In this document: piece by piece, positions 10,227-20,290 of the stretch | Position numbering within the stretch: position 1 is the stretch's first letter | Layout: each line of letters opens with the position of its first letter | Assembly (NCBI RefSeq): GCF_002165135.1 | Contig: NZ_NFZQ01000001.1 | Location: 372,001-436,000, forward strand | Direction of reading: 5' to 3' | Length of the DNA stretch: 64,000 nt | DNA from: Pseudomonas sp. SID14000 | Lineage (GTDB): Bacteria; Pseudomonadota; Gammaproteobacteria; Pseudomonadales; Pseudomonadaceae | Notes under the pieces: model-generated | Told to the model about the DNA's origin: nothing | The model's input: only the letters and a program-made list of their open reading frames with translations | Database searches by the model: none | Position numbers and translations under genes: made by a program

Positions 10227-11003
10227 TCAGATCAGGGTACCGGTGCCTGTCTGTGCCGAAGGCGGGTTGCTGGCCGGAGCCGCGGTTGGTGCCGGAGCTG
10301 CGCTAGCGGCCGGAGCGGCGCTGGCCGCTGGAGCTGCCGGCTTGGCGGCTGCCGGCTTGGCCGGTGCTTTCTTCACTGCAGGCTTCTTAGCCGCGGCCGG
10401 CTTGGCCGCTGCCGGTTTCGCTGCAGGCTTGGCTGCTACAGGTTTGGCAGCAGGTTTCGCCGCTGCCGTTTTAGCTGCCGGCTTGGCCGCCGCGGTTTTC
10501 GCCGCAGGCTTGGCCGCTGCGGTCTTGGCCAGTGGCTTGGCCGCCGCCTTGCTTGCAGCCGGTTTGGCCGCAGCAGTGCGCGACGAAATCGGCGTAACCG
10601 AAGCACCGGTCAATTTCTCGATCTGCTTGGTCAGGCTGTCCACCTGCTGGTGCAACGCCTTGATCTCGTTGCGGCTCGGCACGCCAAGGCGCGAGATGGC
10701 ACTGTTCAGGCGCTTGTCGAAGGCTTCTTCGAGTTCGCTCCACTTGCCCAGCGCACGGTCCTTCACGCCCGACACACGGGAAGTGGTCGAAGACTTGGCG
10801 CTTTCCGCCACATCTTCAGCGGTCTTCTTCGCCTGCTTCTCGGCTTTCTCGCCATCCTTCACCAATGAGTCGAACAACTTCGGGCCATCCTGGTCGATCT
10901 TCGAATAGATACCCAGCCCTGCCAGCCAGATCTTGCGGGAGTACTTCTCGATCCCGCCGACCCAGGAGCTGCCTTCTTTCTCGGAATTCTTCTTGCCAGC
11001 CAT
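10227..11003 (-). CDS. phaF: Phasin PhaF, granule and DNA-binding protein
   Basis: Start assigned at 11003 (MAGKKNSEKEG, after AAGGAGAGCAGG), giving 258 residues. Residues 1 to about 135 form the phasin domain, ending in a predicted coiled coil (HQQVDSLTKQIEKL). From about residue 143 to 235 there are AAAKPA/AAKPAAK repeats, a histone-H1-like basic tail. In P. putida, PhaF binds PHA granules through the N-terminus and DNA through the tail, aiding granule segregation. It is downstream of phaI with an 11-base gap. The tail repeats are also DNA repeats, so length variation between strains is likely. Confidence 0.96.
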   Translation of the reverse strand: MAGKKNSEKEGSSWVGGIEKYSRKIWLAGLGIYSKIDQDGPKLFDSLVKDGEKAEKQAKKTAEDVAESAKSSTTSRVSGVKDRALGKWSELEEAFDKRLNSAISRLGVPSRNEIKALHQQVDSLTKQIEKLTGASVTPISSRTAAAKPAASKAAAKPLAKTAAAKPAAKTAAAKPAAKTAAAKPAAKPVAAKPAAKPAAAKPAAAKKPAVKKAPAKPAAAKPAAPAASAAPAASAAPAPTAAPASNPPSAQTGTGTLI

Positions 11004-11013
11004 CCTGCTCTCC

Positions 11014-11433
11014 TTATGGTTTGTGCGCGACGCGCTCGAGCAGCTCGTGCAGCTGTTCAAGCTTGATGGACAACGCCTCAACGTCATGTTTAGACGGAAT
11101 GCCAAGGCGATTCAAGGCGCGACCGACCCGCGCGTCGAAAGCTTTTTCGATTTTGTCCAGTTGAACTTCGACCTTGCCACGTACGCGGCTGACCTGCTGG
11201 GTCGCTTCGTCGATCTGGTTGTTGGCGGCATCGAGCTCTTTGTCGATACGCTTCTTGCCGCGCTTCTCGACGCCTTCACCGGCCTTGACCAGCTCATTGA
11301 AGTAGTCGGAGCCTTCCTGGCCCACGCGCGCATAGGCGCCGATGCCCGCCAGCCAGATCTTGCGCGCGTAGCCACGCACCTCGCCCAGCGTGCCCGGGGC
11401 GTCGTCCTTTTTCTTCACAGTCACTTTGGCCAT
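11014..11433 (-). CDS. phaI: Phasin PhaI
   Basis: A 139-residue phasin starting MAKVTVKKKDD at 11433. It shares the block KIWLAGIGAYARVGQEG with PhaF (KIWLAGLGIYSKIDQDG) and the final coiled-coil region, but lacks the Lys/Ala tail. PhaI coats PHA granules and is the first gene of phaI-phaF, transcribed opposite to the synthases. An in-frame extension to 11541 runs into the promoter region and is rejected. Confidence 0.95.
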   Translation of the reverse strand: MAKVTVKKKDDAPGTLGEVRGYARKIWLAGIGAYARVGQEGSDYFNELVKAGEGVEKRGKKRIDKELDAANNQIDEATQQVSRVRGKVEVQLDKIEKAFDARVGRALNRLGIPSKHDVEALSIKLEQLHELLERVAHKP

Positions 11434-11518
11434 GCTCTGTACCTCATGCTCATGAGTGGAGGAGAAACCGCCCATGGAGGTTGGGCTTGAGCACAAGGTA
11501 GAGAGGGAAATTAGAATC

Positions 11519-11534
11519 TTCACCCTAAGGTGAA
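11519..11534. promoter_or_regulatory. Palindrome in the phaI upstream region, candidate operator
   Basis: TTCACC CTAA GGTGAA is a perfect six-base inverted repeat about 86 bases upstream of the phaI ATG. The only pathway regulator nearby is PhaD (TetR), which is known to bind the phaI promoter, so this is a reasonable candidate site. The identity of the binder is inferred. Confidence 0.4.
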
Positions 11535-11553
11535 CGAGCATGGCCCGAAGGGA

Positions 11554-11829
11554 TCAGGCCAGCGCTTTGTCCAGCGCACGCTCGATCTCGCCCTTGATGG
11601 TGCCGCTCATCATCGACAGCATCATACCCAGCTTCAATTCCACGCAGATGCGGTCATCGAAGATGTGCACGCTGCCATTGGCACCGCTACGTGCCACGTC
11701 GACCCGGTCACCGTTCCAGGTGGCCTTGAGGTCGTACTCGCGGGTCAGTTTTTCGACCAGCGCTTCGGCCTTGGCACGGGCGGCATCGCGGCCGAGGGAA
11801 TGTTTGCGTTCGACGCTGATCTGGGTCAT
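11554..11829 (-). CDS. Polyhydroxyalkanoic acid system (PHA_gran_rgn) family protein
   Basis: A small protein of 91 residues, MTQISVERKHSLG onward, matching my memory of the PHA granule-region family found next to pha genes. It starts with a beta strand and helix, then a basic/charged middle (KATWNGDRVDVARSG) and an amphipathic C-terminus (GEIERALDKALA). No catalytic motif is visible and the biochemical role is unknown. It is divergent from ubiE and may belong to the phaI-side transcript. Confidence 0.8.
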   Translation of the reverse strand: MTQISVERKHSLGRDAARAKAEALVEKLTREYDLKATWNGDRVDVARSGANGSVHIFDDRICVELKLGMMLSMMSGTIKGEIERALDKALA

Positions 11830-11953
11830 GCGGGCGTTCCTGAAGATGTAGACATAATTGGCATTATGCCCGCCCCTGCCCGCTGGCACACCCCGCCAAG
11901 ACAAATCCGCCCGTTCGCCCTAGAATGGCGGTAATTTTTTCCGGTGAAGCGAT

Positions 11954-12724
11954 ATGAACGACCAGCGCAAAGGCGACCACGCCGAACCCACCACGCATTT
12001 CGGTTATCAAAACGTCCCTGAAAGCCAGAAGGCGAAGAAAGTCGCCGAAGTGTTCCACTCGGTAGCGGCCAAGTACGACCTCATGAACGACGTGCTTTCC
12101 GGCGGCATGCACCGCCTGTGGAAGCGCTTCACCATCGAGCTTTCGGGCGTACGGGCCGGCAATCGCGTATTGGACATCGCCGGCGGTACCGGCGACCTGG
12201 CCGCCAAGTTCTCGCGGCTGGTCGGCCCGACCGGGCAGGTAGTACTGGCCGACATCAACGAATCGATGCTCAAGGTCGGCCGTGACCGCCTGCTCGACCG
12301 TGGCGTGGCCGGCAACATCGAGTTCGTCCAGGCCGACGCCGAGAAACTACCGTTCCCGGACAACCACTTCGACTGTGTGACCATTGCCTTCGGCCTGCGC
12401 AACGTCACCCACAAGGACGAAGCCATCCGCTCGATGCTGCGCGTGCTCAAGCCGGGCGGTCGCCTGCTGGTGCTGGAGTTCTCCAAGCCGACCAACAAGC
12501 TGATGTCCAAGGCCTACGACGCCTACTCGTTCGCCTTCATGCCGCTGGCCGGCAAGCTGATCACCAATGACTCGGAGAGCTACCGTTACCTCGCCGAGTC
12601 GATCCGCATGCACCCCGATCAGGAAACGCTGAAGGCCATGATGGTCGAGGCCGGTTTCGACCGTGTCACCTACCACAACATGACCAGCGGCATCGTTGCC
12701 GTGCACCGGGGGATCAAGCCCTGA
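11954..12724 (+). CDS. ubiE: Ubiquinone/menaquinone C-methyltransferase UbiE
   Basis: SAM-dependent C-methylation step of ubiquinone (and menaquinone) synthesis. The 256 residues contain the SAM motif [12 protein letters not shown] and the family signatures [14 protein letters not shown] and [21 protein letters not shown]. It is the first gene of ubiE-ubiJ-ubiB; its TGA shares one base with the ubiJ ATG, so translation is probably coupled. Confidence 0.97.
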   Translation: MNDQRKGDHAEPTTHFGYQNVPESQKAKKVAEVFHSVAAKYDLMNDVLSGGMHRLWKRFTIELSGVRAGNRVLDIAGGTGDLAAKFSRLVGPTGQVVLADINESMLKVGRDRLLDRGVAGNIEFVQADAEKLPFPDNHFDCVTIAFGLRNVTHKDEAIRSMLRVLKPGGRLLVLEFSKPTNKLMSKAYDAYSFAFMPLAGKLITNDSESYRYLAESIRMHPDQETLKAMMVEAGFDRVTYHNMTSGIVAVHRGIKP

Positions 12725-13347
12725 TGCTGTTGGCCGGGCTACTCGCCAGCGTCGAACATGGCCTGAACCGCGTCCTGCGCATGGACAGCACGGCCCTGCC
12801 GCGGCTGGCCGCACTGGACGGCAAGGTCATCGAGATCGACTGCCGCCAGCCGGCCCTGCAGGTGTTCATTCTGCCCGATGAAGAGGGCTTGATGCTCGCT
12901 GCCCACTGGCAAGGAGAGGTCGACTGCAGCCTGCGCGCGCCCGCCGGCAGCCTGGTGCAACTGGCACTGGCCCAGGACAAGACCTCCGTGCTGCACAGCC
13001 CGCAGGTCGAACTGCATGGCGACAGCGCCGTGTTGCTTGACCTGTTCGGTGTGCTGCAGGACCTGGAGCTGGACTGGGAGCACGAGCTGCAACGCTGGCT
13101 CGGCCCGGTCGCCACGGCGCTGCTGGCCGGCCACATCCGCCTGCGGGCACGCTGGACCCGCCAGGGCCTGGCGCGCTTCAGCCAGAACCTTTCCGAGTAC
13201 CTGGCCGAAGAGTCCCGTACCCTGGTCGGCAAGCGCGAAGCCGAAGCCGCCTTCAGCGAGCTCGATGCCCTGAAGCTCGATACAGAACGTCTCGAGGCAC
13301 GCCTCAAGCGCCTCTCCCGATCCCTTGATACCAGCGATAACGCATGA
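12724..13347 (+). CDS. ubiJ: Ubiquinone biosynthesis accessory factor UbiJ (SCP2 domain)
   Basis: A 207-residue protein with an N-terminal SCP2-type lipid-binding fold (about 15-115) and a C-terminal coiled coil ([20 protein letters not shown]). UbiJ forms the scaffold of the aerobic Ubi metabolon with UbiK and binds isoprenoid intermediates. It lies between ubiE and ubiB, as in other gammaproteobacteria, overlapping ubiE by one base and ubiB by four. Confidence 0.92.
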   Translation: MLLAGLLASVEHGLNRVLRMDSTALPRLAALDGKVIEIDCRQPALQVFILPDEEGLMLAAHWQGEVDCSLRAPAGSLVQLALAQDKTSVLHSPQVELHGDSAVLLDLFGVLQDLELDWEHELQRWLGPVATALLAGHIRLRARWTRQGLARFSQNLSEYLAEESRTLVGKREAEAAFSELDALKLDTERLEARLKRLSRSLDTSDNA

Positions 13348-14963
13348 AGCTGCTCGCCGTCCGCCGTCTTTTTCGCATCCAGCGTGTGGTGATCCGCTAC
13401 CGTCTCGATGACCTGCTGTTCGACCTGCCGCTGCCCTGGTGGCTGATGAGCCTGCGCCTGCTGATGCCGTGGCGCTGGCTGCCGCGCAAGCCGAGCGAGC
13501 TCAGCCGTGGTGCGCGCCTGCGCCTGGCCCTGCAGGACCTGGGGCCGATCTTCATCAAGTTCGGCCAGTTGTTGTCCACCCGTCGCGACCTGCTGCCCAA
13601 CGACATTGCCGATGAGCTGATGCTGCTGCAGGACCGCGTGCCGCCGTTCGACCCCAAGCAGGCCGTGGCGCTGATCGAGGCACAGCTGGGCGCCCCGGTA
13701 ACGCAACTGTTCAGCCGCTTCGACGTCGAGCCACTGGCCTCGGCCTCTGTGGCCCAGGTGCACGCTGCGCGCCTGAAAAGTGGCGAGGAAGTGGTGGTCA
13801 AGGTGGTGCGCCCAGGCCTGAAGCCGGTGATCGCCCAGGACCTGGCCTGGCTGTTCCTGATCGCCAAGGCCGCCGAACGCGCCTCGGCCGACGCCCGCCG
13901 TCTGCACCCGGTGGAAATCGTCGGCGACTACGAAAAAACCATTTACGACGAGCTTGATCTGCTGCGCGAAGCGGCCAACGCCAGCCAGCTGCGGCGCAAC
14001 TTCGAAGGCTCCGAGCTGATGTACGTGCCCCAGGTGTACTGGGACTTGTGCCGCCCCAAGGTGCTGGTGATGGAGCGCATCTACGGCGTGCCGGTGACCG
14101 ACATGACCACCCTGGCCGACCAGCGTACCGACATGAAGCTGCTGGCCGAACGGGGCGTGGAAGTGTTCTTCACCCAGGTGTTCCGCGACAGCTTCTTCCA
14201 TGCCGACATGCACCCCGGCAACATCTTCGTCAGCACGGTCAAACCTTGGAGCCCGCAGTACATCGCCATCGACTGCGGCATCGTCGGCAGCCTGACCGCT
14301 GAGGACCAGGACTACCTGGCACGCAACCTGATCGCTTTCTTCAAGCGTGACTACCGTCGCGTCGCCCAGTTGCACATCGACTCGGGCTGGGTGCCGGCGC
14401 ATACCAAGGTCAACGAGTTCGAAGCGGCGATCCGCACCGTGTGCGAGCCGATCTTCGAAAAACCGTTAAAAGATATTTCCTTCGGCCAGGTGCTGATGCG
14501 CCTGTTCCAGACCGCCCGGCGTTTCAACATGGAAGTGCAACCGCAGCTGGTATTGCTGCAGAAGACCCTGCTCAACATCGAAGGCCTGGGGCGCCAGTTG
14601 TACCCCGACTTGGACCTGTGGAGTACAGCCAAGCCATTCCTCGAACGCTGGATGCGCGACCGCATGAGCCCCAAGGCCATGCTCGGCAACATCCACAGTC
14701 AGGTCGAGCAACTGCCGCACCTGGCCGACATGGCCCGCGACCTGCTCGAACGCCTGTCGCAACCGCACCTGCACGATCCACAACTGCCGGAGCGCCGCCG
14801 CCAGGGCGACCGCTGGGCGCTGCGCCTGCTCGGCGCCGGCCTGCTTGGCGGTGGCGCGGTACTGGCCGCTGGCGCCGCCGCAGCCGCCAGCCTGGCCGCC
14901 CCTGCTGCTTGGCCGGCCTGGCTGATGCTGGCCGCTGGCCTTTACCTGATCGTACGCCAATAG
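13344..14963 (+). CDS. ubiB: UbiB family ATPase/kinase-like ubiquinone factor
   Basis: A 539-residue UbiB/ADCK family protein. The KxGQ-type signature appears as [16 protein letters not shown], followed by the Ala-rich loop [11 protein letters not shown] and the kinase-like [10 protein letters not shown] and AIDCGIVG motifs. Two hydrophobic segments at the C-terminus (about 495-535) anchor it in the inner membrane. It is needed for ubiquinone synthesis, probably by moving hydrophobic intermediates to the Ubi complex. Confidence 0.96.
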   Translation: MKLLAVRRLFRIQRVVIRYRLDDLLFDLPLPWWLMSLRLLMPWRWLPRKPSELSRGARLRLALQDLGPIFIKFGQLLSTRRDLLPNDIADELMLLQDRVPPFDPKQAVALIEAQLGAPVTQLFSRFDVEPLASASVAQVHAARLKSGEEVVVKVVRPGLKPVIAQDLAWLFLIAKAAERASADARRLHPVEIVGDYEKTIYDELDLLREAANASQLRRNFEGSELMYVPQVYWDLCRPKVLVMERIYGVPVTDMTTLADQRTDMKLLAERGVEVFFTQVFRDSFFHADMHPGNIFVSTVKPWSPQYIAIDCGIVGSLTAEDQDYLARNLIAFFKRDYRRVAQLHIDSGWVPAHTKVNEFEAAIRTVCEPIFEKPLKDISFGQVLMRLFQTARRFNMEVQPQLVLLQKTLLNIEGLGRQLYPDLDLWSTAKPFLERWMRDRMSPKAMLGNIHSQVEQLPHLADMARDLLERLSQPHLHDPQLPERRRQGDRWALRLLGAGLLGGGAVLAAGAAAAASLAAPAAWPAWLMLAAGLYLIVRQ

Positions 14964-15035
14964 CCAGCCGTGGCCATGGCTGGCACACTAGCGCAAAGGG
15001 CCCGGCACAGGAGCGGGCCCGCTTTGGAGTCGAAG

Positions 15036-15428
15036 ATGAAAGACTGGCTGGACGAGATCAAGTGGAATAGCGAAGGCCTGGTACCGGCAATCGCCCAGGA
15101 CCACAAGAGCGGACGCGTGCTGATGATGGCCTGGATGAACCGCGAATCGCTGGCCCTGACCGCCGCCGAGCAACGCGCCATCTACTGGTCGCGTTCGCGT
15201 GGCAAGCTGTGGCGCAAGGGCGAGGAATCCGGGCATGTGCAGAAGCTGCATGAAATGCGCCTGGACTGCGATGCCGACGTGATCATCCTTATGGTCGAGC
15301 AACTGGGCCATATCGCCTGCCATACCGGCCGCGAAAGCTGCTTCTACCGCGTCTTCGAAGACGGCCAGTGGAAAACCGTCGACCCGGTCCTGAAAGACCC
15401 GGATGCCATCTACAGCGCAGGACACTGA
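15036..15428 (+). CDS. hisI: Phosphoribosyl-AMP cyclohydrolase
   Basis: Third step of histidine synthesis (PR-AMP ring opening). It is a 130-residue stand-alone HisI, not fused to HisE. Zinc and magnesium ligand motifs are visible: [10 protein letters not shown] and HTGRESCFY, with the [17 protein letters not shown] substrate loop. hisE begins after the stop with a one-base gap, so the two steps are encoded as separate, coupled genes. Confidence 0.96.
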   Translation: MKDWLDEIKWNSEGLVPAIAQDHKSGRVLMMAWMNRESLALTAAEQRAIYWSRSRGKLWRKGEESGHVQKLHEMRLDCDADVIILMVEQLGHIACHTGRESCFYRVFEDGQWKTVDPVLKDPDAIYSAGH

Positions 15429-15429
15429 C

Positions 15430-15765
15430 ATGAGCGACACCCTCAACCGCCTGGCCGAAGTGCTTGAAGAACGCAAGCAAGCGGCGCCCGACAGCTCCTA
15501 CGTGGCCAGCCTGTACCACAAGGGCCTGAACAAGATCCTCGAAAAGCTCGGCGAAGAGTCGGTCGAGACGATCATTGCCGCCAAGGACGCGGCGGTCAGC
15601 AAGGATTACAGCGATGTCATCTACGAAACCGCCGACCTGTGGTTTCATAGCCTGGTAATGCTCAGCGCGCTGGGCCAGCATCCGCAGGCCGTGCTGGATG
15701 AACTGGAACGCCGCTTCGGGCTTTCCGGGCATGATGAGAAGGCGGCTCGACAGCCGTCTGCCTGA
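15430..15765 (+). CDS. hisE: Phosphoribosyl-ATP pyrophosphatase
   Basis: Second step of histidine synthesis, removing pyrophosphate from PR-ATP. The 111-residue all-alpha protein shows the MazG-like metal motif [14 protein letters not shown] and the later YETADLWFH. It starts at 15430 directly behind hisI. The order hisI-hisE-tatABC is common in Pseudomonas. Confidence 0.95.
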   Translation: MSDTLNRLAEVLEERKQAAPDSSYVASLYHKGLNKILEKLGEESVETIIAAKDAAVSKDYSDVIYETADLWFHSLVMLSALGQHPQAVLDELERRFGLSGHDEKAARQPSA

Positions 15766-15799
15766 TGTAATTTAGGTGCGCAGGGCCCCTCTCTTTTTT

Positions 15800-15884
15800 G
15801 TGGGAGCGGGTTCACCCGCGAAGAATGCGACGCGGTGTATGGCACCGGCTAAGCCGGTGTTCGCGGGTGAACCCGCTCCCACAG
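15800..15884. repeat. Inverted REP pair between hisE and tatA
   Basis: GTGGGAGCGGGTTCACCCGC on the left, GCGGGTGAACCCGCTCCCAC on the right, with an inner CACCGGCTAAGCCGGTG hairpin. The layout is nearly identical to the phaZ-phaC2 repeat, showing a repeated doublet unit. Confidence 0.88.
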
Positions 15885-15936
15885 GGACCGCGTTGCCAGA
15901 ACAATTCGCTTTACCTGTAAAATTCAGGAGTACGAA

Positions 15937-16209
15937 ATGGGTATCTTTGACTGGAAACACTGGATCGTCCTGCTGGTGGTCGTGGTCCTGGTGTTCGGCA
16001 CCAAGAAGCTGAAGAACTTCGGCAGCGACCTGGGCGAGTCGATCAAGGGCTTCCGCAAGGCCATGAGCGACGAAGAGAACAAGCCGGCCGAGCAGACTCC
16101 GCCGCCTGCCCAAGCCGTTCCACCGGTGCAGAACACTGCCCAGCAGAACCAGGGCCACACCATCGATGGCCAGGCCCAGCCGGCCCAAGAGCCGCAGCGG
16201 AAAGACTGA
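15937..16209 (+). CDS. tatA: Sec-independent translocase subunit TatA
   Basis: A 90-residue TatA with one N-terminal membrane helix (about 7-22, [14 protein letters not shown]), the hinge [10 protein letters not shown] and an amphipathic helix, then a Pro/Gln-rich tail. TatA oligomers form the export pore for folded twin-arginine substrates. A ribosome site (AGGAG) sits before the ATG. It is the first gene of tatABC. Confidence 0.96.
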   Translation: MGIFDWKHWIVLLVVVVLVFGTKKLKNFGSDLGESIKGFRKAMSDEENKPAEQTPPPAQAVPPVQNTAQQNQGHTIDGQAQPAQEPQRKD

Positions 16210-16212
16210 CCC

Positions 16213-16590
16213 ATGTTCGGCATCAGTTTCAGCGAGCTGTTGCTCGTCGGCCTGGTCGCCCTGCTGGTGCTCGGCCCCGAGCGCCTGCCTGGTGCCGCAC
16301 GCACGGCAGGCCTGTGGATCGGCCGGCTCAAGCGCAGCTTCAATAGCATCAAGATGGAAGTGGAGCGCGAAATCGGCGCCGACGAAATCCGCCGCCAACT
16401 GCACAACGAGCACATCCTGCAGATGGAAGAGGAAGCCAAGCGCATCCTCAACCCGATGACGCCACCGGCGCAGCCGCCCGTCACCACCGCTGCCGTGCAG
16501 CCGCCAGCCGGGCTCGAAGCCAGGCCGGTCGAGGCCGCCGCCGCCCCGGCCACGCCTTCTGAAACGTCTCAACCACCGCGAGCCCCATGA
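16213..16590 (+). CDS. tatB: Sec-independent translocase subunit TatB
   Basis: A 125-residue TatB: membrane helix with the typical N-terminus [25 protein letters not shown] hinge and a long amphipathic helix ([21 protein letters not shown]), followed by a Pro/Ala-rich low-complexity tail. TatB and TatC together form the twin-arginine signal receptor. The stop overlaps the tatC start by four bases. Confidence 0.96.
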   Translation: MFGISFSELLLVGLVALLVLGPERLPGAARTAGLWIGRLKRSFNSIKMEVEREIGADEIRRQLHNEHILQMEEEAKRILNPMTPPAQPPVTTAAVQPPAGLEARPVEAAAAPATPSETSQPPRAP

Positions 16591-17375
16591 GCGAGAATCC
16601 GGAACACGACCAGCCGATGCCGCTGGTTTCGCACCTGACCGAACTGCGCACCCGCCTGTTGCGCTGCGTTGCCGTCATTTTCCTGATCTTTGCCGGGCTG
16701 TTCTCCTTCGCCCAGCAGATCTACACCCTGGTCTCCGCGCCGCTGCGCGAGCACTTGCCGGCCAATGCGACGATGATCGCCACCGACGTGGCCTCGCCGT
16801 TCCTCACACCGTTCAAGCTGACCATGATCGTCTCGCTGTTCCTGGCGATCCCCTTCATCCTCCAGCAGATCTGGGGCTTCATTGCGCCCGGGCTGTACCG
16901 CCACGAAAAGCGCATTGCCATTCCACTGCTGGTGTCGAGCATATTCCTGTTCTACGCCGGCATGGCCTTCGCCTATTTCCTGGTGTTCCCTCTGATCTTC
17001 GGCTTCTTCGCCAGCGCCACGCCGGAAGGCGTGTCGATGATGACCGACATCGCCAGCTACCTCGACTTCGTGATGACACTGTTCTTCGCCTTTGGCGTAG
17101 CCTTCGAAATTCCGGTGGCGGTGGTGCTGCTGGTATGGATCGGCGTGGTCGACGTGAAGTACCTGAAGAAGATTCGCCCCTACGTGATCATCGGCTGCTT
17201 CGTGGTCGGCATGGTGCTTACCCCCCCGGACATCTTCTCCCAGACCCTGCTGGCAGTGCCCATGTGGTTACTGTTCGAGATCGGCGTACTGTGTGGCAGC
17301 CTGATCCGCAAGCGCAGCGCCCACGACGAAACCGCCAACGACCACAACGACCAACCGCCAGCGACCCAACCGTGA
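16587..17375 (+). CDS. tatC: Sec-independent translocase subunit TatC
   Basis: A 262-residue polytopic membrane protein with six predicted helices. The conserved N-terminal cytoplasmic motif is visible ([14 protein letters not shown]), as is the periplasmic [13 protein letters not shown] segment. It recognises the twin-arginine signal peptide. The end overlaps the rsmE GTG start by four bases. Confidence 0.96.
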   Translation: MSENPEHDQPMPLVSHLTELRTRLLRCVAVIFLIFAGLFSFAQQIYTLVSAPLREHLPANATMIATDVASPFLTPFKLTMIVSLFLAIPFILQQIWGFIAPGLYRHEKRIAIPLLVSSIFLFYAGMAFAYFLVFPLIFGFFASATPEGVSMMTDIASYLDFVMTLFFAFGVAFEIPVAVVLLVWIGVVDVKYLKKIRPYVIIGCFVVGMVLTPPDIFSQTLLAVPMWLLFEIGVLCGSLIRKRSAHDETANDHNDQPPATQP

Positions 17376-18079
17376 ACCTGTTGCTCCTTGAAGAGGCCGA
17401 CTTCGTCTCGGCAGACCGCGTCGTTCTCGCTGACCGACGCTTCACCCACATGCAGGACATCCACCGCGTGGCGGTGGGCGACAACCTGCGCGTGGGCCGC
17501 ATCAACGGCCTGATGGGCAAGGCCACGGTGCTGCGCCTGGAAAAGCACGAGGCCGAACTGGAAGTCGCCTTTGATCAGCAGCCACCGGCCAAGCTGCCGC
17601 TGACCCTGGTGCTAGCCGTCCCCCGGCCGAAAATGCTGCGCCGGCTGTTCCAGACCGTGGCCACCCTTGGCGTGCCGCGGCTGATCCTGGTGAACAGCTA
17701 CAAGGTCGAGAAAAGCTTCTGGCAAACGCCCTTCCTGCATCCGGACAGCATTCGTGAGAACCTCATCCTCGGCCTGGAACAGGCCCGCGACACCGTGCTG
17801 CCCGAGGTGATCATCGAGAAACGCTTCAAGCCCTTCGTCGAAGACCGCCTGCCCGCCATCGCCGCAGGTACCCTGGGCCTGGTTGGCCACCCCGGGCCCT
17901 ACCCCGCCTGCCCACGCGCCGTGCAGCAAGCCGTGACCCTGGCCATCGGCCCGGAGGGTGGCTGGATCCCCTACGAAGTCGATCTGCTGGGCAAGGCTGG
18001 CCTGGCACCCGTGCAGCTGGGTGACCGCATCTTGCGGGTAGAGACCGCAGTAACGGCGCTGCTTTCGCGTATTTTCTGA
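17372..18079 (+). CDS. rsmE: 16S rRNA (uracil-1498-N3)-methyltransferase RsmE
   Basis: SPOUT-class methyltransferase that modifies U1498 of 16S rRNA. The start is placed at GTG 17372 ([15 protein letters not shown]), overlapping tatC by four bases and giving 235 residues. The PUA-like N-terminal domain and the C-terminal knot motifs AIGPEGGW and [16 protein letters not shown] are clear. An upstream in-frame start inside tatC has no family support. Confidence 0.94.
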   Translation: MNLLLLEEADFVSADRVVLADRRFTHMQDIHRVAVGDNLRVGRINGLMGKATVLRLEKHEAELEVAFDQQPPAKLPLTLVLAVPRPKMLRRLFQTVATLGVPRLILVNSYKVEKSFWQTPFLHPDSIRENLILGLEQARDTVLPEVIIEKRFKPFVEDRLPAIAAGTLGLVGHPGPYPACPRAVQQAVTLAIGPEGGWIPYEVDLLGKAGLAPVQLGDRILRVETAVTALLSRIF

Positions 18080-18180
18080 CACAAACGCCGTTTTTTCGCC
18101 CATCAAGTTTCCCTCTCCCTGGCCGATGGTCTTGGCAACACAACAATTTTTCGTGCTGCCATACCGCCGGGGAGTCGTAT

Positions 18181-20097
18181 ATGTATCAATGGTTCGTCCG
18201 TTCGATGGGCAATGTAAGCGTCAATCGCAAACTGGGGTTGGGCTTCGGCCTCGTGTTGCTGTTGACCCTGGCCATTACCTTGACCGGTTGGCACGGTATG
18301 GACAGCATCATCGACCGTGGCGACAAGCTGGGTAACATCTCGGTCATCCAGCAGTACACCCAGGAATTGCGCATCGCCCGCCAGCATTACCAGCGCCAGC
18401 CTGACGAAACCTCGGTGGCAGAGCTGGAAAAAGCCCTGGGCAACCTCGATCGCCAGGTGCAGCTGATGGTTGGGCAGATCGAACAGCCCACCGACCGCCA
18501 ACGCCTTGAGCAACAGCGCGAGGCCGTGCGTAGCTACCAGCAGGCGTTCAGCGAGTTGAAGCAAGCCGGCCAGCGCCGCGAAGCCAGCCGTGGTGTGCTG
18601 GGCGACAGCGCCGACAAGGCTGCGGAACTGATCGGCCGGGTTCAGCGGGGCCTGCTGCAAGGTGGCGATATCAGCCAGTACCAGCACGCGGTGGAGGTCA
18701 GCGCCCTGTTGCAGCAGGCGCGCTTCCAGGTACGTGGCTATACCTACAGCGGCAACGCCGACTTCCAGCAAACGGCGCTCAAGGCCATCGACCAGGCCTT
18801 GGCCGAGCTGCGTGCGCTGCCGGCCAAAGTGCCGCCGGAGCACGCTGCCAGCCTGGACGATGCCACCACCGCCCTGGGTGGCTACCGCGACGCGGTTACC
18901 CAGTTCGGCAATGCCCAGGCCACCAGTGAGCAAGCCCTGCAGCGCATGGCCGAGCAAGGCACGGTACTGCTGCAGACCAGCCAGGCGATGACCCTCTCGC
19001 AGACCGAAGTGCGTGACGCCGGTGCGGCCCAGGCCAAGACCCTGCTCGCCGTGGCCACCGCGGTGGCCCTGGCCCTCGGCCTGCTGGCGGCCTGGGCCAT
19101 CACCCGGCAGATCATCATCCCGCTGCGCCAGACCCTGCGCGCCGCCGAACGCGTGGCCAGTGGCGACCTGACCCAGGAGCTGCCGGTACAACGCCGTGAC
19201 GAACTGGGGCAGTTGCAAGCCAGCATGCAGCGCATGACCCAGGGCCTGCGCGAACTGATCGGTGGCATCGGTGATGGCGTCACGCAGATCGCCAGCGCTG
19301 CCGAGGAGCTGTCGGCGGTGACCGAGCAGACCAGCGCCGGGGTCAACAACCAGAAGGTCGAGACTGATCAGGTGGCGACCGCCATGAACCAGATGACCGC
19401 CACCGTGCATGAGGTGGCGCGCAATGCCGAGCAAGCCTCGGAAGCCGCCTTGATGGCGGACCAACAAGCCCGCGAAGGCGACCGAGTGGTGGGCGAGGCG
19501 GTGGCGCAGATCGAGCGCCTGGCCGACGAAGTGGTCAACTCCAGCGAAGCGATGAACCAGCTCAAGGCCGAAAGCGACAAGATCGGCAGCGTGCTCGACG
19601 TGATCAAGTCGGTGGCCCAGCAGACCAACCTGCTGGCCCTCAACGCGGCGATCGAAGCGGCCCGTGCCGGCGAAGCCGGGCGTGGCTTTGCCGTGGTGGC
19701 CGATGAGGTGCGCAGCCTGGCGCAGCGCACCCAGCAATCGACCGAAGAGATCGAAGAGCTGATTGCCGGCCTGCAGAGCGGTACCCAGCGGGTGGCCAGC
19801 GTGATGGACAGCAGCCGCCAGTTGACCGACAGCAGCGTCGAACTGACCCGTCGCGCCGGCAGCTCGCTGGAAACCATCACCCGCACCGTGTCGTCGATCC
19901 AGGCCATGAACCAGCAGATCGCCACTGCGGCGGAGGAACAGACGGCCGTGGCCGAAGAGATCAACCGCAGCGTCATGAACGTGCGGGATATTTCTGACCA
20001 GACCTCGGCGGCCAGTGAAGAGACAGCCAGCTCCAGCGTGGAGCTGGCGCGGTTGGGTACCCACCTGCAAGGGTTGGTGGGGCGGTTCAGGCTCTAG
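18181..20097 (+). CDS. mcpQ: Methyl-accepting chemotaxis protein with HBM-type sensor, McpQ-like
   Basis: A 638-residue chemoreceptor. Membrane helix 1 (about 20-38), a long all-helical periplasmic region of about 240 residues resembling the helical bimodular (HBM) domain, helix 2 (about 280-300, [18 protein letters not shown]), HAMP, then the signalling domain with hairpin tip [21 protein letters not shown]. No C-terminal CheR-tethering pentapeptide is present. HBM receptors in P. putida bind organic acids; McpQ, which I recall at this position after rsmE, is specific for citrate and citrate-metal complexes. Ligand identity here is inferred from position and resemblance. Confidence 0.85.
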   Translation: MYQWFVRSMGNVSVNRKLGLGFGLVLLLTLAITLTGWHGMDSIIDRGDKLGNISVIQQYTQELRIARQHYQRQPDETSVAELEKALGNLDRQVQLMVGQIEQPTDRQRLEQQREAVRSYQQAFSELKQAGQRREASRGVLGDSADKAAELIGRVQRGLLQGGDISQYQHAVEVSALLQQARFQVRGYTYSGNADFQQTALKAIDQALAELRALPAKVPPEHAASLDDATTALGGYRDAVTQFGNAQATSEQALQRMAEQGTVLLQTSQAMTLSQTEVRDAGAAQAKTLLAVATAVALALGLLAAWAITRQIIIPLRQTLRAAERVASGDLTQELPVQRRDELGQLQASMQRMTQGLRELIGGIGDGVTQIASAAEELSAVTEQTSAGVNNQKVETDQVATAMNQMTATVHEVARNAEQASEAALMADQQAREGDRVVGEAVAQIERLADEVVNSSEAMNQLKAESDKIGSVLDVIKSVAQQTNLLALNAAIEAARAGEAGRGFAVVADEVRSLAQRTQQSTEEIEELIAGLQSGTQRVASVMDSSRQLTDSSVELTRRAGSSLETITRTVSSIQAMNQQIATAAEEQTAVAEEINRSVMNVRDISDQTSAASEETASSSVELARLGTHLQGLVGRFRL

Positions 20098-20113
20098 GTA
20101 GGTCGCCTGTAAT

Positions 20114-20145
20114 GGCCTCTTCGCGGGTAGACCCGCGAAGAGGCC
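20114..20145. repeat. Perfect REP-core palindrome after mcpQ
   Basis: Two 15-base arms, GGCCTCTTCGCGGGT and ACCCGCGAAGAGGCC, separated by AG. It is a single REP-type palindrome without the flanking CTCCCACAG, and with no U tract. The rest of 20146-20290 is the leader of the next receptor; no promoter could be assigned. Confidence 0.8.
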
Positions 20146-20290
20146 GGCACAGGTGGAGTATCCCTACATGTTGAAGTGAAATTTCCTACCTGATTATCAG
20201 GTCAAGTCCTACAGCTCCGCTGCCGATTGGCAAAGGTGTGATGCCAGCAATGCGCCTGCATCCTCGCCCCCAATCGCACGGAGACTCCTC

